From Lingula anatina (taxonomy: Eukaryota; Brachiopoda; Lingulata; Lingulida; Lingulidae): a DNA stretch of 64,000 bases. A program made the translations under genes and the position numbers. The notes beneath the pieces were generated by a model. It had not been told where the DNA came from, searched no databases, and saw only the letters and a list, made by a program, of their open reading frames with translations. The DNA is taken from the NCBI RefSeq assembly GCF_001039355.2, contig NW_019775451.1, forward strand, positions 145,682-209,681, given 5' to 3'. Below, in pieces: positions 1-12,432 of the stretch (the stretch's first letter is position 1; each line of letters opens with the position of its first letter).

Positions 1-752
1 ACGTCATCAGTTAGTGAGTATGGAAGAAGATCGCTATCGATGTATAATTTTCACGCGGCATTTTAAAGTCGTCTGATAAGAATCGATCTCTGAAGTTTCA
101 GCGTTGCGAACGTAATATTGGGACGCGGTGAAGAAATATCGACCTTGCTGAGCAATAAATGTGAAATTCTTAAGAAAACTGATATTATCATGGATTTCGT
201 GACACAAACTAACCGAAATACTACTTTGGACGATTGAACAGTTTTAATACGGAAAGATAGGATTAGATGAAATTTTCATCGGGGTGGGACACCGCATGTA
301 TCGTAAGTTAAGCTAATTTTGTGATCATTTTTCAGTGACTTCAAATAAATTTTTATTTAAATAACCATTTGCACATTCTGTTTATTATATCTTCTTGCAG
401 TAGGTGTATTCCCTGCTTCAATAATTCATTCAAACCCTAAACAAACTGTTCCTAAATAGAGGTAGGGTCGAAATTCCACAAAAAAAAAACCCCCCATTTT
501 GAGGGTAATTTCGATATATTTTCTGCTTTTTCTCTTCTTTTGCTTTTATAACAATATCCTCCTTGCTCATGCATCTTCTTTGATTTGTTATTGAAACATA
601 CACAACGATGTCATGAGAATTTGGTCGGCTATCTAAATTTAAATAACATTCTTGTTATGGTCCCCCCGCAGTGCACCACTAGCAAAGAATGACTGATCCA
701 CATTTTGGTTTTTTAATTTAGTGCTTTTATCTGTATCTGAATAAGTGAACGG
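1..752. other. Left edge, no gene recognised
   Basis: No coding exon, RNA gene or mobile element could be supported here. The stretch ending near 752 (around 690-752) resembles the ends of the two sulfotransferase units (around 5960-6010 and 11320-11370). It may be the tail of a further, decayed unit to the left. Confidence 0.4.
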
Positions 753-1513
753 TATTTGCAGAGCATTCCATGCCCATGGTTTTGGTACATTGTTCCTTCT
801 GGAACAGAACGTTATTTGGGCATTTAGCAAGAAGTGGACACAGAAAATGGCTTCGGGAAATTTCCAAACGCTTACAGTGTACTTCTTATTGGACTCCTAC
901 GAATTAATTTGCAACTTATAAAGACGATAGTAATGGTCTAAACATACATGAGTGCTGGGTAGGTTGCGCAATAAAGTCGCCATATTTGCGGTATCATTGC
1001 ACTCAAACAAACGGGTCTTCAGTGCCCTATGCACAAAATTACACCAAAGAAGCAAATGTCTCCAGATATTGGCAAAGAAAATGGCATGATCGTGCTTAGA
1101 AGAGTTCTTTCTTTTAACTTTGTCAATGTGTAGTGCATTTATCAGTCTGGACATGCATTAATATGATTATATGCGGGTTTTTTTCAATACCAGAGATTAA
1201 ATAAAACATTTGTTTAAGACATGGTTTGCTGTATAACTTTACGCATTGCATTAGGAGTGACACACATTTCGGTGCAGGAATACATGATTAGTACAGTGAT
1301 TTCCATAGAAGTGAAAAATTGCAATATTATCTATTAAAATAAACAAACAAATGTAACATAATTTATATGCAGTTAGATCCGAATGCAATTAAAAAAGCAG
1401 CGTGTCAAGCAGCACTTGTGTCCATCGCATACGGCAATTTATCCCCTGTAGGCTGCAGCAATATAGTAATCATTATAAACTGATTAAATGCACATAATGT
1501 AGAGCTCTACCGG

Positions 1514-1521
1514 TATATAAG
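1514..1521 (+). promoter_or_regulatory. TATA-like box, sulfotransferase copy 1
   Basis: TATATAAG lies 403 bp upstream of the proposed start codon. The same motif occurs at 7121-7128, 408 bp upstream of copy 2's start. The position is plausible for a core promoter with a long 5' UTR. No transcript evidence is available. Confidence 0.35.
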
Positions 1522-1916
1522 AACCGAACATGACATTTTACTCTACCTATCATTGTGCTGTTTACCGACCTGAAACCCTGGATATGCTGATGCTTCTTAG
1601 GGTATCATTTGGATGCCCTTGACACTCAGTCTGACACCCCAGGGCTACCCAACTGCTACCTGTGGGTCTCAGTTTGGACCCTACTGCTGGATTCTTCTAA
1701 AGGCCTCAGGATTAATCCCAGTTTCCCTTACTGTATGGTGACACCAAATTATGAGTATATTTATATTTGTTTTTTAACGTGAAAATAAAGCTGTTTAGTT
1801 AATATGGCCCTGAATACTATAATATATATATTTTTTAGACGTCGGTTACTGGGCATTAATTGTTAATAAGGCCTTTCTTGTTTCGCAATCAATCTACACT
1901 TATATAATATAGTGTC

Positions 1917-4376
1917 ATGGCGCGATCGGCAACAATAGCTGCTTGCTTCATTGGACTTTGCGTGAGTCTGGTGTTGCTGTTGGCACGGAGTAGGAATCTT
2001 CTAGGTAGGTGGCATGATTAATGAAACTTTCTTGAATATAACATTTGTTCTAATTTACTGCCATAATATTCAAGTTGACGATGAAAGAGGTTTTGCCCTT
2101 AAAGGATTTTAATTAATCTTGAATGGCTTAAAAGAAGCAGCAGTGACTGATATGAGAGCCAGGTGTGTGGAAAACACCTTGTAAAAATCCAAAAGGATCG
2201 TCAGTGGCTTTTGGTGCTGTGAGGATGTTTCAAATATGTAAAGTCTACTTGCAATGAAAAATCCATGCGCTGCGGCTGTTATGTTTTCGATACTTTATAT
2301 AGTGCAAAGTGCTATGGTTTCTTGAGACCATTGGGAATACCAAAAATCGGGAATTTAATCTGTCAGGATTAATTCGTTGCAGCACTTGGTTCACTAGTGT
2401 AGACCTTTTGAATCGCTGCACCTAGGAAGGAATTTATTTTCACTTTTACTGTGTAGTATAGACTCTCCAGCCAAAGGGAACGCAAGACTAGTAAAAATTA
2501 TGAATAGAGCTTTTAATTATTATTTTAATTATTTATTTGTGATAATACTCTCCTCTAAACCAGCAAAATATCGTCAGGTTTTAAGATTGGCACTTTCTCG
2601 GATTATACATATAGACGTAAATGTGGTTTATGCTGGTTATTCCGCCATATTGTGTTTTCCAGATTCTATCACTCCACATTTGAATCCCAGCAGGGAAAAT
2701 AAAGAGAGCACTAGTTATTTGTCCAGAGTTATTCAGCAGGTAACATTTTAATTAATTTTCGATTTTTGACACACACTCAGATACTGTGTTACACATGTAT
2801 GAGAGCGACTGGATAAGGTTCTTATATACTTGGGATAAACGCACGACGAGAATCAGGATGTAATAGTGAACCCTGTCAGTTCTGCTAAAAATGCCATATG
2901 TTAGTCTTCATGATGGCGCATGTCTTGTACTAGTTTTGGCCATAGTTAATTGATAATAAAATTGACTTTCTAAATTCAAGGAGGCTCTCTCATTTTAGCT
3001 TGAGTACATGTACTTTTTTTACGACAGTGACTGATGATCAAAATACATCATGCAATAAAATATGTAGATCATCATTTAATGAAATCGTTGCTGTTATTTT
3101 GACCGTTACGAATATGTTAACAGAACGTTGCATTAGCGAAGCACGCTCGGTGACGCCTGTGGACATTTACGACGTAAGGTACCCACTTGCGACTTGTTTA
3201 CAAACTACGTACAGTGTACGTTTTTTGGGACGTAACTCTTCGAAAACGAACAGGATTATCACCGGGTTTTTTTCATATACTTTACCATATTCTGAGTAGA
3301 TTTTGTCTTATAATTTTTCGCAAAATTGCTGGGGAAGAATTTTTTTTTCTTTTTTTTTTTTCTTTTTTTGAAATATGAAATCTCTAACGTTCGCTTTTCT
3401 TTCTATCTAGCTCCACCGGCAGTGGCTGGAACTCTTACGCAATGCTTTCTTTTGTCATAAAGATAAAAAAAAACTATTTAGTCTCTTAAGAAACGGTTAA
3501 GCAAAACAAATTTTAAACAGTTATCGTTCTTCTCTCCTTCAGAAATTTCACTGGGATAGAGTTCCTAGGGAATGGGTGAACACTTTAAACCGAAGAAGGC
3601 AAAGGATGTTTCAGATGTGCAAGGATCTGAATGAACCAATTGAAGAAGAAAAGCCCATTAATGTGTCCAAAAAACTAATTCCGGACAGAAACTACGTTGA
3701 CGACATCTACCGGATAATTCTGTGTCCAATCTCAAAAACAGCCAGCAGATCCTGGCTTAAGATATATTTCAAACTGAATGGACAGATGAACACTTCTGTA
3801 GAATACAACCAAATGCCTCGCCCGTATTTCGAACCATATGTACGTAAGCTGAAGACGTACACTGATTTTGGTATCCATGGTCGTGTAAACAGTTACCTAA
3901 AAATAATGACAGTCCGGCATCCTCTGGTTCGTCTTGTGTCAGCATACATAGAACAGGTGGTGCCACCACGCGGGATGTTTAGAGGTGCATTGGAGAAATT
4001 TAACAGAAACAGAAGACGCACGAAAGACGGCAATAAAACACGCACAGTTACTTTTGGAGATTTTCTACATTTTATCCTCCAACGTCCAAATATCCATTGG
4101 AATGAATTTAATACGTTTTGTGCTCCTTGCAAAATGCAGTATGATCTCGTTGTGTATTTCGAGACAATGGCAGAGGACCTCAAAAACACTCTCATTCTCC
4201 TAGGCGCAGACGACATGATCCAACTCCCACCTTCACATCGTGCAAATCAAACGTCGTCTGACGATGAAGCACGGCAGTTCTATCAGGGGGTAGACAGGGA
4301 GCTTTTGAAGCAAGTTATGGCCAAGTACTGGGTTGAGGAGAAGTATTATGGATATAACATGAGCTTGTTTTCATAA
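1917..4376 (+). CDS. Carbohydrate sulfotransferase (CHST8-14 type), copy 1
   Basis: Predicted Golgi type II membrane enzyme that transfers sulfate from PAPS to a glycan. Exons are 1917-2004, 2663-2739 and 3543-4376, all with GT-AG junctions, giving 332 residues. Exon 1 encodes a signal-anchor segment (about residues 6-24, followed by Arg/Ser). Exon 3 holds the catalytic domain. The 5'-phosphosulfate-binding motif CPISKTASRSW is at about 116-126. The 3'-phosphate-binding motif VRHPLVRLVSAY is at about 179-190. HW is at 241-242, and CAPC followed by YD at about 249-257. The C-terminus resembles the family's Phe/Tyr-rich tail. Length and motif order fit the HNK-1/chondroitin sulfotransferase family. 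The acceptor glycan cannot be predicted. The start is chosen because the signal anchor and splice phases match copy 2 exactly. Confidence 0.88.
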
Positions 4377-4613
4377 AATAACGCTAGTGTAATAGTTTTA
4401 TGAAGAATCTTGATAATGAAGTTTACAAACCGGGGCTTTGATGGTGGTAATAACATTGGGAGACAACTGTATTTGTATTATGCTTGTTGCCATGGGTATT
4501 TGAATTTGGATAAAACAGAATATTAAATACTGGGTACATTGTATGGTTACAGAAATGTTTATTATTACAGAATTAAAATGAAATGTGATCTTAACTTATG
4601 GAGATGCGTGGTC

Positions 4614-4910
4614 ACGTGGCCCCAACAAACACATAACGTTATTACAACGTGGACCCAACAAACACATAACGTTATTACAACGTGGACCCAACAAACACAT
4701 AACGTTATTACAACGTGGACCCAACAAACACATAACGTTATTACAACGTGGACCCAACAAACACATAACGTTATTACAACGTGGACCCAACAAACACATA
4801 ACGTTATTACAACGTGGACCCAACAAACACATAACGTTATTACAACGTGGACCCAACAAACACATAACGTTATTACAACGTGGACCCAACAAACACATAA
4901 CGTTATTACA
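4614..4910. repeat. 33-bp minisatellite, 9 copies
   Basis: Nine essentially identical 33-bp units, each containing CCCAACAAACACATAACGTT, lie about 240 bp downstream of sulfotransferase copy 1. The first unit differs by one base. Because 33 is a multiple of three, all frames stay open across it, but the resulting repetitive peptides are an artefact. Copy 2 has only a single degenerate unit at the equivalent place (about 10340-10390), so the array expanded after the segmental duplication. Confidence 0.92.
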
Positions 4911-4994
4911 ACGTTACCATAACGTTAATTTTACAAAAAAAAAAAAAAAAAACGTTATGGCTTCGTTATGGTAGCGTTATAAAACGTTATGTGT
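4893..4994. repeat. Inverted repeat around an A-run (MITE-like end)
   Basis: The last minisatellite unit and following bases (4893-4926) are roughly complementary to 4951-4994, with arms rich in ACGTTAT and ACACATAACGTT. An A-run separates them. The same palindromic arrangement is found in copy 2 (about 10365-10462). It looks like a small foldback element that predates the segmental duplication, one arm of which was then amplified as the minisatellite. Confidence 0.5.
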
Positions 4995-4999
4995 TTGCC

Positions 5000-6364
5000 G
5001 GGGATAGCTTGAAATATTTGAATGTACACTGAGCACATTTCAGGGGCTACGGTATTTATGACAGCATCTAGCACCGCGAAATAATATAGTAATAATAATA
5101 GGTTTATTAACGCATACCTACCCCCTAGGTGAAGTTGTACATTAAATGTAATTAAAAAATTACATTTAATAAGGGGTGTGCACTATAGACCAAAAAATAA
5201 ATAAAGCACAAACTTCTAATTCCTTGATAAAAGCTAAGGGATAAAATAAAATAGGCCTATAAACAATAAAGACCAAGATGAGTTCCAAAATAAAACACAA
5301 ACTACGAAAAGTGTGATAAAGAAAGATATAAAAGCAATTTAAACGTTCTGAATTTTTGACACTTAAATTTGACTGTCTTTGCTTTAGTCGCACAAGTGTC
5401 CCACATAGGGTTTTAACATGACAAGAAGATCACAGAGACATTCCCCTGTCACAAAGAGTATTTATCATGGACGTCACATTGTGCCTGGTCGTCTAAATGG
5501 GATGCAGCGATTCTTACAGAAGCATACAAGAGGTAAATGTTACAGAGAAGGCAGCTGATGTGTTGGGTTTGGAGAATACTTAAACGTATTTTATGTCTTC
5601 TTGATGAAAACAAGTTCAATACAGTGACAAATAGAAAAGGTATTAAAGTGACAAACACAAGTACGATGTTCGAAATTTGGCCGATGACGGCCGCTTTTAT
5701 TGTGAATCCCTCTAATAAATGAAATGAAGTAATTTTAGAATCTAAAATGGAATAATTGTGACAGTGCCTAATTACGTAACTTTTACGTCTGAAAAAACTT
5801 TATTTTATATATAATTCCCAAACAACGTAGTGCAGACGTTCTAATTTGTGGGTTAGACCTGGGAGATACCGCAGGAAACACATAACGTTGTTATAACGCT
5901 ACCATAGTGTTCTATGTAGTTCTTTGTCGGATTTTTTTCTGTAGAAAATTCAATTCTATGCACATTTCGGTTTTTCAAATTACTGCCTTTATCTGTATCT
6001 GAATAAGTGACCACATAGCCAGCTATTTAAGGGGGGGGGGGGTCTTTTTCTGAAAAATTGGACCTTTTACCATTAAACCTTCGTATACCTAGAAAAACCT
6101 TTATCCAGAAGGGACATTTTCCCGTAAAAATGGAACGATATTCTTTGTGGCATTCTTTCCTGTTGTGAATGAACCTATGAAAGTTTGAGGCACCGAAATT
6201 CTGTCAACCGTCACTAAAAATCAAGTTGCTTTTGATGACGAATCAAGATTTTTGTTCTCCATCGATGGTCAAATAAGAGTCCTTAGACATGTTGCAAAAT
6301 ATCTCTTGCAGGAGTGGGTGCAGGATATTATTGACTGAAGTGCCGGGCCAGTCCGTATTTGGAA
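5000..6364. other. Spacer between sulfotransferase units
   Basis: No gene was recognised. Much of this stretch aligns with the region downstream of copy 2 (10450-11370). It includes a short G-run near 6031. The block at 5400-5560 is the empty site for the MITE found at 10911 in copy 2. Confidence 0.5.
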
Positions 6365-7120
6365 AGCATTCCATGCCCATGATTTTGGTACATTGTTCCT
6401 TCTGGAACAGAACGTTATTTGGGCATTTAGCATGAAGTGGACACAGAAAATGGCTTCGGGAAATTTCCAAACGCTTACAGTGTACTTCTCATTGGACTCC
6501 TACGAATTAATTTGCAACTTATAAAGACGATAGTAATGGTCTAAACATACATGAGTACTGGGTAGGTTGTGCAATAATGACGCCATATTTGCGGTATCAT
6601 TGCACTCAAACAAACGGGTCTTCAGTGCCCTATGCACAAAATAGCACCAAAGAAGCAAATGTCTCCAGATATTGGCAAAGAAAATGACATGATCGTGCTT
6701 AGAAGAGTTCTTTTAACTTTGTCAATGTGTAGTGCATTTATCAGTCTGGATATGCATTAATATGATTATATGCGGGTTTTTTTCAATACCAGAGATTAAA
6801 TAAAACATTTGTTTAAGACATGGTTTGCTGTATAACTTTACGCATTGCATTAGGAGTGACACACATTTCGGTGCAGGAATACATGATTAGTACGGTGATT
6901 TCCATAGAAGTGAAAAAGTGCAATATTATCTATTAAAAAAAAACAAACAACAAACAAATGTAACATAATTTATATGCAATAAGATCCGATTGCAATTAAA
7001 AAAGCAGCGTGTCAAGCAGCACTTGTGTCCATCGCACACGGGAATTTATCCCCTGTAGGCTGCAGCAATGTAGTAATCATTATAAACTGATTAAATGCAC
7101 ATAATGTAGAGCTGTACCGG

Positions 7121-7128
7121 TATATAAG
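7121..7128 (+). promoter_or_regulatory. TATA-like box, sulfotransferase copy 2
   Basis: TATATAAG is conserved in position and context with the site at 1514-1521, 408 bp upstream of the start codon. Confidence 0.35.
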
Positions 7129-7528
7129 AACAGAACATGACATTTTACTCTACTTATCATTGTGCTGTTTACCGACCTGAGACCCTGGATATGCTGATGC
7201 TTTTTAGGGTATCATTTGGATGCCCTGGACTCTCAGTCTGACACCCCAGGGCTATCCAACTGCTACCTGTGGGTCTCAGTTTGGACCCTACTGCTGGATT
7301 CCTCTAAAGGCCTCAGGATTTATCCCCTGTTTCCCTTAGTGTATGGTGACATCAAATTATGAGTATATTTATATTTGTTTTTTAACGTGAAAATAAAGCT
7401 GTTTAGTTAATATGGCCCTGATTACTATAATATATATTTTTAGATGTCGGTTACTGAGCATTAATTGTTAATAAGCCCTTTTCTTGTTGCTCAGTCATTC
7501 TACGCTTATATAATACATGTATAGTGTA

Positions 7529-10104
7529 ATGGCGAGATCGGAAACAATTGCTGCTTGCTTCATAGGACTTTGCGTGAGTCTCGTGTTGCTGTTGGCACGG
7601 AGTAGGAATCTCATAGGTAGGTGGCGTGATTAATGAAACATTCTCGAATATAACATTTGTCCAAATTTACTGCCATGATATTGAAGTTGACGATGAAAGA
7701 GGTTTAGCCCTTCCTTGTCGTAAAGGGCTTTAAATTCACCTTGAATGGATTAAAAGAAGCACCAGTGAAAGATATGAGAGCCACGCCTTGTAAAAAAATC
7801 CAAGAGGATCGTCAGTAGCTTTTGGTGCTGTGAGAATGTTGTAAATATGCAAAATCTACTTGCAATGAAAATAAAAATACATGCGCTGCGGCTGGTAAGT
7901 TTTAGATACTTTATAAAGTGCAAAATGCTATGGTTTCTTGAGACCATTAAGAATGCCAACAAATTCGGGGATTCATTCTGTCAGGATTAATTCGTTGCAG
8001 CACTTGATTCACTAGTGTAGACTTTTTAACTGTGGCTACACCTAAGAATGGAATTGATACCCACTTTTACTGTGTGGTATACACTCTCCAGCCAAAAGGA
8101 ACGCAAGACTATAAAAATATGAAAAGAGATTTTATTAATCCCTGTTTTAAGTTGGTAATTAAGTAACGTTTTAATTTCTTAATTATTTGTTTCAATAAAT
8201 GTCCCTGTTTTAATCTATTTTACGGGCCATTTTATTATTTTTCACGTTTTATTGTAAAGTCTCCTGAAAAATCTGTATTTTAAAACTCAGAAGAAATATA
8301 ATTATTACTATGATTATTATATCTTAATTATTAATTTGTGATAATACTCTCCTCTAAACCACGCAAAATACCGTTAAGTTTTAAGATTGGCAATTTCTCG
8401 GATCATACATATATATACGTTACAAGCGGTTTATACTGGTAATTCCGCCATATTGTGTTTTCCAGATTCTATCACTCCACATTTGAATCCCAGCAGGGAA
8501 GTTAAAGAGAGCACTAATTATTTGTCCAGAATTATTCAGCAGGTAACATTTAAATTGATTTTCAATTTTTGACACACACTCAGATACTGTGTTATACATG
8601 TATGGGAGCGACTGGAGTAGGTTCTTATATACATGTACTTGGGATAAACGCACGACGAGAAACAGAATGTAATAGTGAACCCTGTTAGTTCTGTTAAAAA
8701 TGCCATATGTTAGTCTTCATGATGGCGTTTGTCCTGTACTAGTTTTGGCCATAGATGATTGATAATAAAATTGACTTTCTGAATTTAAGGAGGCTCTCTC
8801 ATATTAGCTTGAACGCATGTACTTTTTTCACGACAGTGACTTATAATCAAAATACACCATGCAATAAAATATGTAAATCATCATTTAATGAAATCGTTGC
8901 TGTTATTTTGATCAAAGCTACGAATATGTTAACAGAACGTTGCATTAGCGAAGTTTTATGGGACGCAACTCTTCAAGAGGATTATCACCATTTTTTTCAT
9001 ATACTTTACTATATGTTGAGCTGATTTTGTCTTATAAATTTTCACAAAATCGCTGGTGAAGAATTTTTTTTTTTTTTTTTTGAAATATGAAATATAGGCC
9101 TAATTTCTAACGTTCGCTTTTCTTTTTATCTAGCTCTATCTAGCTCTATCTAGATAAAAATCTCTATCTAGCTCTATCTAGATAAAAATCTAGATAAAAA
9201 CCTATTTGGTCTCTTAAGAGACGGTTAAGCAAAACAAATTATAAACAGATATCGTTCTTCTCTCCTTCAGAAATTTCACTGGGATAGAGTTCCTAGGGAA
9301 TGGGTGAACACTATAAACCGAAGAAGGCAAATGATGTTTCAGATGTGCAAGGATCTGAATGAACCCATTGAAGAAGAAGTGCCAATCAGTGTATCCAAAC
9401 AACAAATTCCTGACAGAAACTACGTTGACGACATCTACCGGATAATTCTGTGTCCAATCTCAAAGACAGCCAGCAGATCCTGGCTTAAGATATATTTCAA
9501 ACTGAATGGACAGATGAACACTTCTGTAGAATACAACCAAATGCCTCGCCAGTATTTCGAACAATACGTACGTAAGCTTAAGACGTACACTGATTTTGGT
9601 ATCCATGGTCGTGTGAACAGTTACCTAAAAATAATGACAGTCCGCCATCCTCTGGTACGTCTTGTGTCAGCGTACAAGGAACAGGTGGTGCCACCACATG
9701 GGCTGTTAAATGGTGCATTGGAGAAATTTAACATGAAAAGAAGACGCACGAGGGACGGTAATAAAACAAACACAGTTACATTTGAAGATTTTCTGCATTT
9801 TATCCTCCAACGTCCAAATATCCATTGGAATGACTTCAATACGTTTTGTGCTCCTTGCAAAATGCAGTATGATATCGTTGTGTATTTCGAGACAATGGCA
9901 GAGGACCTCAAAAACACTCTCATTCTCCTGGGCGCAGACGACATGATCCAACTCCCGCCTTCACATCGTGCAAATGAAACGTCGTCTGACGATGAAGCAC
10001 GGCAGTTCTATCAGGGTGTAGACAGGGACCTTTTGAAGCAAGTCATGGCAAAGTATTGGGTAGAAGAAAAGTATTTTGGATATAACATGAGCTTGTTTTC
10101 ATAA
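7529..10104 (+). CDS. Carbohydrate sulfotransferase (CHST8-14 type), copy 2
   Basis: Tandem paralogue of the gene at 1917-4376. Exons are 7529-7616, 8466-8542 and 9271-10104, again 88, 77 and 834 bp, encoding 332 residues. The hydrophobic N-terminal anchor is intact (MARSETIAACFIGLCVSLVL, then LL). The PAPS motifs CPISKTASRSW and VRHPLVRLVSAY are unchanged, as are HW, CAPC and the C-terminal YFGYNMSLFS. Substitutions against copy 1 cluster in the loop after the SAY motif and in the stem just after exon 2. No stop codon, frameshift or lost splice site is visible, so both copies look functional. Acceptor specificity is unknown; sub-functionalisation is only an inference. Confidence 0.88.
9131..9200. 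repeat. Short tandem repeat in intron 2 of copy 2
   Basis: Variants of TAGCTCTATC and TAGATAAAAATC are repeated several times just upstream of exon 3. Copy 1 has only the single TATCTAGCTC context here, so the array is private to copy 2. It adds extra TAG acceptor-like sites near the pyrimidine tract. Confidence 0.6.
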
Positions 10105-10910
10105 ACTAAACAACGCCAGTGCAATAGCTTTATGAAGAATCTTGATAATGAAGTTTACAAACCGGGGCTTTGATAGTGGTAATAACATTGGAAGACACGG
10201 GTATTTGTATTTCGCTTGTAGACATGGGAATTTGTATTTGGATAAAACAGAATATAAAATACTGGGTACATTGTATGGTTACAGAAATGTTTATTATTAC
10301 AGAATTAAAATGAAATGTGATCTTAACTCAGGAGATGCGTGGTCACAAGTACTTGAGACCCATCAAAAACAAACGTCATTATAACGTTACCATAAGGTCA
10401 ATTTTACCAAAAAAACAAAATGTTATGGCCACGTTATAGTAACGTTATAATACGTTATGTGTTTGCCGGGGATAGCTTGAAATATTTGAATGTCTACTGA
10501 AGAAATATCAAGGGCTATGGCTTTTGTGACAACATCCAGCGCCGCGTAATAATAATAAGTAATAATAATAATAGGTTTAATAACGCATACCTGCCACAAG
10601 TTGAAGTTGTACATTAAATGTAATTAAATCATTTTTATTAAATATGGGATATACACTAAGACCAAAAATAAATAAAACGTAAACTTCTAAAAGTTTGATA
10701 AAAGCTAAGGGGATAAAATAAAATATATACAATAAAGACCAAGATGAGTTAAAAAAACACTAAGTGATAAAGAATGAGTTAAACGTTCTGAATTTTTGAC
10801 ACTAAAATTTGACTGTCTTTGCTTTAGTCGCACAAGTGTCGCACACAGGGTTTTGAGGATGACAAGAAGATCACAGAGACATTCCCCTGTCACAAAGAGT
10901 ATTTATCATG

Positions 10911-11078
10911 CAGGGGCGGATTGAGGCAGTCTTCTGGGTCTTCCGGAAGACGGTCAAATTTCTAAGTTTACATTGATGAGTACCTAATGTTTTCTATCGG
11001 AAGACGGTCAAAAAAGGGGGGTTGAACAACAATTAAAATGTGGAAGACAGTCAGAAAATATTTCCGGATCCGCCCCTG
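10911..11078. mobile_element. 168-bp MITE with CAGGGGCGGAT inverted ends
   Basis: Begins CAGGGGCGGAT and ends with its exact reverse complement. It is flanked by TCATG on both sides (10906-10910 and 11079-11083). The corresponding place in unit 1 (about 5468) carries a single uninterrupted TCATG, so this is a post-duplication insertion with a 5-bp target duplication, or a precise loss from unit 1. Inside, the word GGAAGACGGTCA occurs twice plus a variant. The termini resemble hAT-type elements, but a 5-bp duplication is not the usual 8 bp, so the superfamily is uncertain. Confidence 0.85.
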
Positions 11079-11572
11079 TCATGGGCGTCACATTGTGCCT
11101 GGTCGTCTGAAATGGGATGCAGCAATTCTTACAGAACCATGCAAGAGGTAAATGCTTTAGAGAAGACAGCCCATGCGTTGAGTTTGGAGAATACTTTCAC
11201 GTTTTATTAGACCTGGGAGAAACTACAGCAAACGCAGGTCGTTATTATAACGCTACCACAGCGTTCTATACAGTTCTTTGTCAGATGGTTTTCTATGGAG
11301 ATGTCAATTCTTCGCATATTTCGGGGTTTTTTTTTAATTCGGTGCTTTTATCTGTATTTGAATAAGTAAACGTCACAGGGACTGTTTGGCGTGGATGCAA
11401 CGGACGAGAGAAAATAGTGAGAAAGCTGTTTCTTCACACTTGATTGGAGACAATTTGTCATTAAAATAATGAACGCCATCAGTATTCTGATATAGGAAAA
11501 CCCAAACAGAGGCATACAACTTGATGTTACTGTCAATATAAGGTCGAAATCGATCAAGAAAGAGTCCCCAGT

Positions 11573-11615
11573 ACACACACACACACACTTTTGCACACAC
11601 ACACACACACCCACA

Positions 11616-11654
<39 letters not shown>

Positions 11655-11663
11655 GCACGCACA
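11573..11663. repeat. CA microsatellite
   Basis: Interrupted (CA)n and (GCAC)n simple repeat. No function is inferred. The apparent open frames across it are repeat artefacts. Confidence 0.95.
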
Positions 11664-12022
11664 CTTTACTGTATGTCAGCACCAACCAGCAGACAATGCA
11701 AAGTGTCAGGAGAGTGTTGGTGAGCACAGCTCAGCAGACGACACAGTCCACTCAAGGTCGAATTAGCCTTATTACCGCCAATTAAAGTCTTCCCATTGGT
11801 CCAGCAGAAGGTAAAAATTGTACGCATTCTTCCGCTGCTACGACAACAAATAGTTATGCTTTGAATGACGGCTAACGAAAAATTGGTTATTTTAGCGTGG
11901 TAAACGGTCTTCAATATTTATTATTTTAGTCTTTTTTCGCAAGATTTATAAACACAAATTACACTCCCAATTTTGGAAATGGTTTGAAACGATACCGAGG
12001 GACACCTTACGGAATATAACAT

Positions 12023-12109
12023 ATCTCACGTGACCATTTAAGGCAGTCACACCCACTACACTAAGAACGACACCGAACTACAGAATCTTCCTCCGTTTTC
12101 CTAGTTCAG
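12023..12109 (+). promoter_or_regulatory. Candidate promoter and 5' UTR exon, SH3BGRL-like copy A
   Basis: A CACGTG E-box is followed by CAGTCACACCCAC and a pyrimidine-rich stretch ending CAG with donor GTAAGTG at 12110. Similar blocks precede copy B (29521-29588, donor GTAAGTG) and occur at 34430-34542. The arrangement suggests a non-coding first exon spliced to TCTTTCCAG just upstream of the start codon. This is inferred from comparison of copies only. Confidence 0.35.
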
Positions 12110-12432
12110 GTAAGTGGCACAATATACACAACGTATATCTTGTATTTATCTTTTATAACATATTCATATTTACAGATGCTACACCATGGTGTTTTGATAA
12201 GTACAATTTGGCATAATTATTGTAAATAATAACGCAATAATGAAGAAGACCAACTGTGGTGAAGAACAAATACATGCATGATCGATTCTACCAACTTCCA
12301 CTTGTTTTACTATTGTCCACGCGATAAAATAATAGTTTCTCTCATCTGTACTTGAACAAGACACCACCATTACTATTATTATTTTATCTACATACTGTTC
12401 ATGAAGGAAAATTGTGCACTGCTACGATTATG

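Larger units (their letters stand above)
762..6010. repeat. Segmental duplication, unit 1 (sulfotransferase)
   Basis: This unit of about 5.2 kb is repeated in tandem at about 6365-11370. Matching anchors are 762/6365, the coding exons 1917/7529, 2663/8466 and 3543/9271, and the end motif near 5993/11350. Long stretches are close to identical outside the exons, including the region upstream of the TATA-like site and the gene's 3' flank. Unit 1 has a 33-bp minisatellite that unit 2 lacks; unit 2 has a 168-bp MITE that unit 1 lacks. Confidence 0.85.
6365..11370. repeat. Segmental duplication, unit 2 (sulfotransferase)
   Basis: Second tandem unit matching 762-6010. Its gene keeps the same exon lengths and phases. 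Differences from unit 1 include intron length changes, the absence of the 33-bp array, and a private MITE insertion at 10911-11078. Confidence 0.85.

Noticed and set aside
897-1154. Minus-strand open frame of 85 codons
   Set aside because: The duplicated sequence in unit 2 has a 4-bp deletion that breaks the frame, and no family is recognisable.
3396-3470. Possible extra sulfotransferase exon after CTAG at about 3410
   Set aside because: The sequence is not conserved in copy 2, and joining exon 2 to 3543 already gives an in-frame product of equal length in both copies.
4539-4974. Long repetitive open frames across the 33-bp repeat
   Set aside because: All three frames are open only because the unit is a multiple of three. 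There is no gene structure.
11348-11785. His/Thr- or Cys/Val-rich open frames
   Set aside because: Translations of the CA microsatellite.
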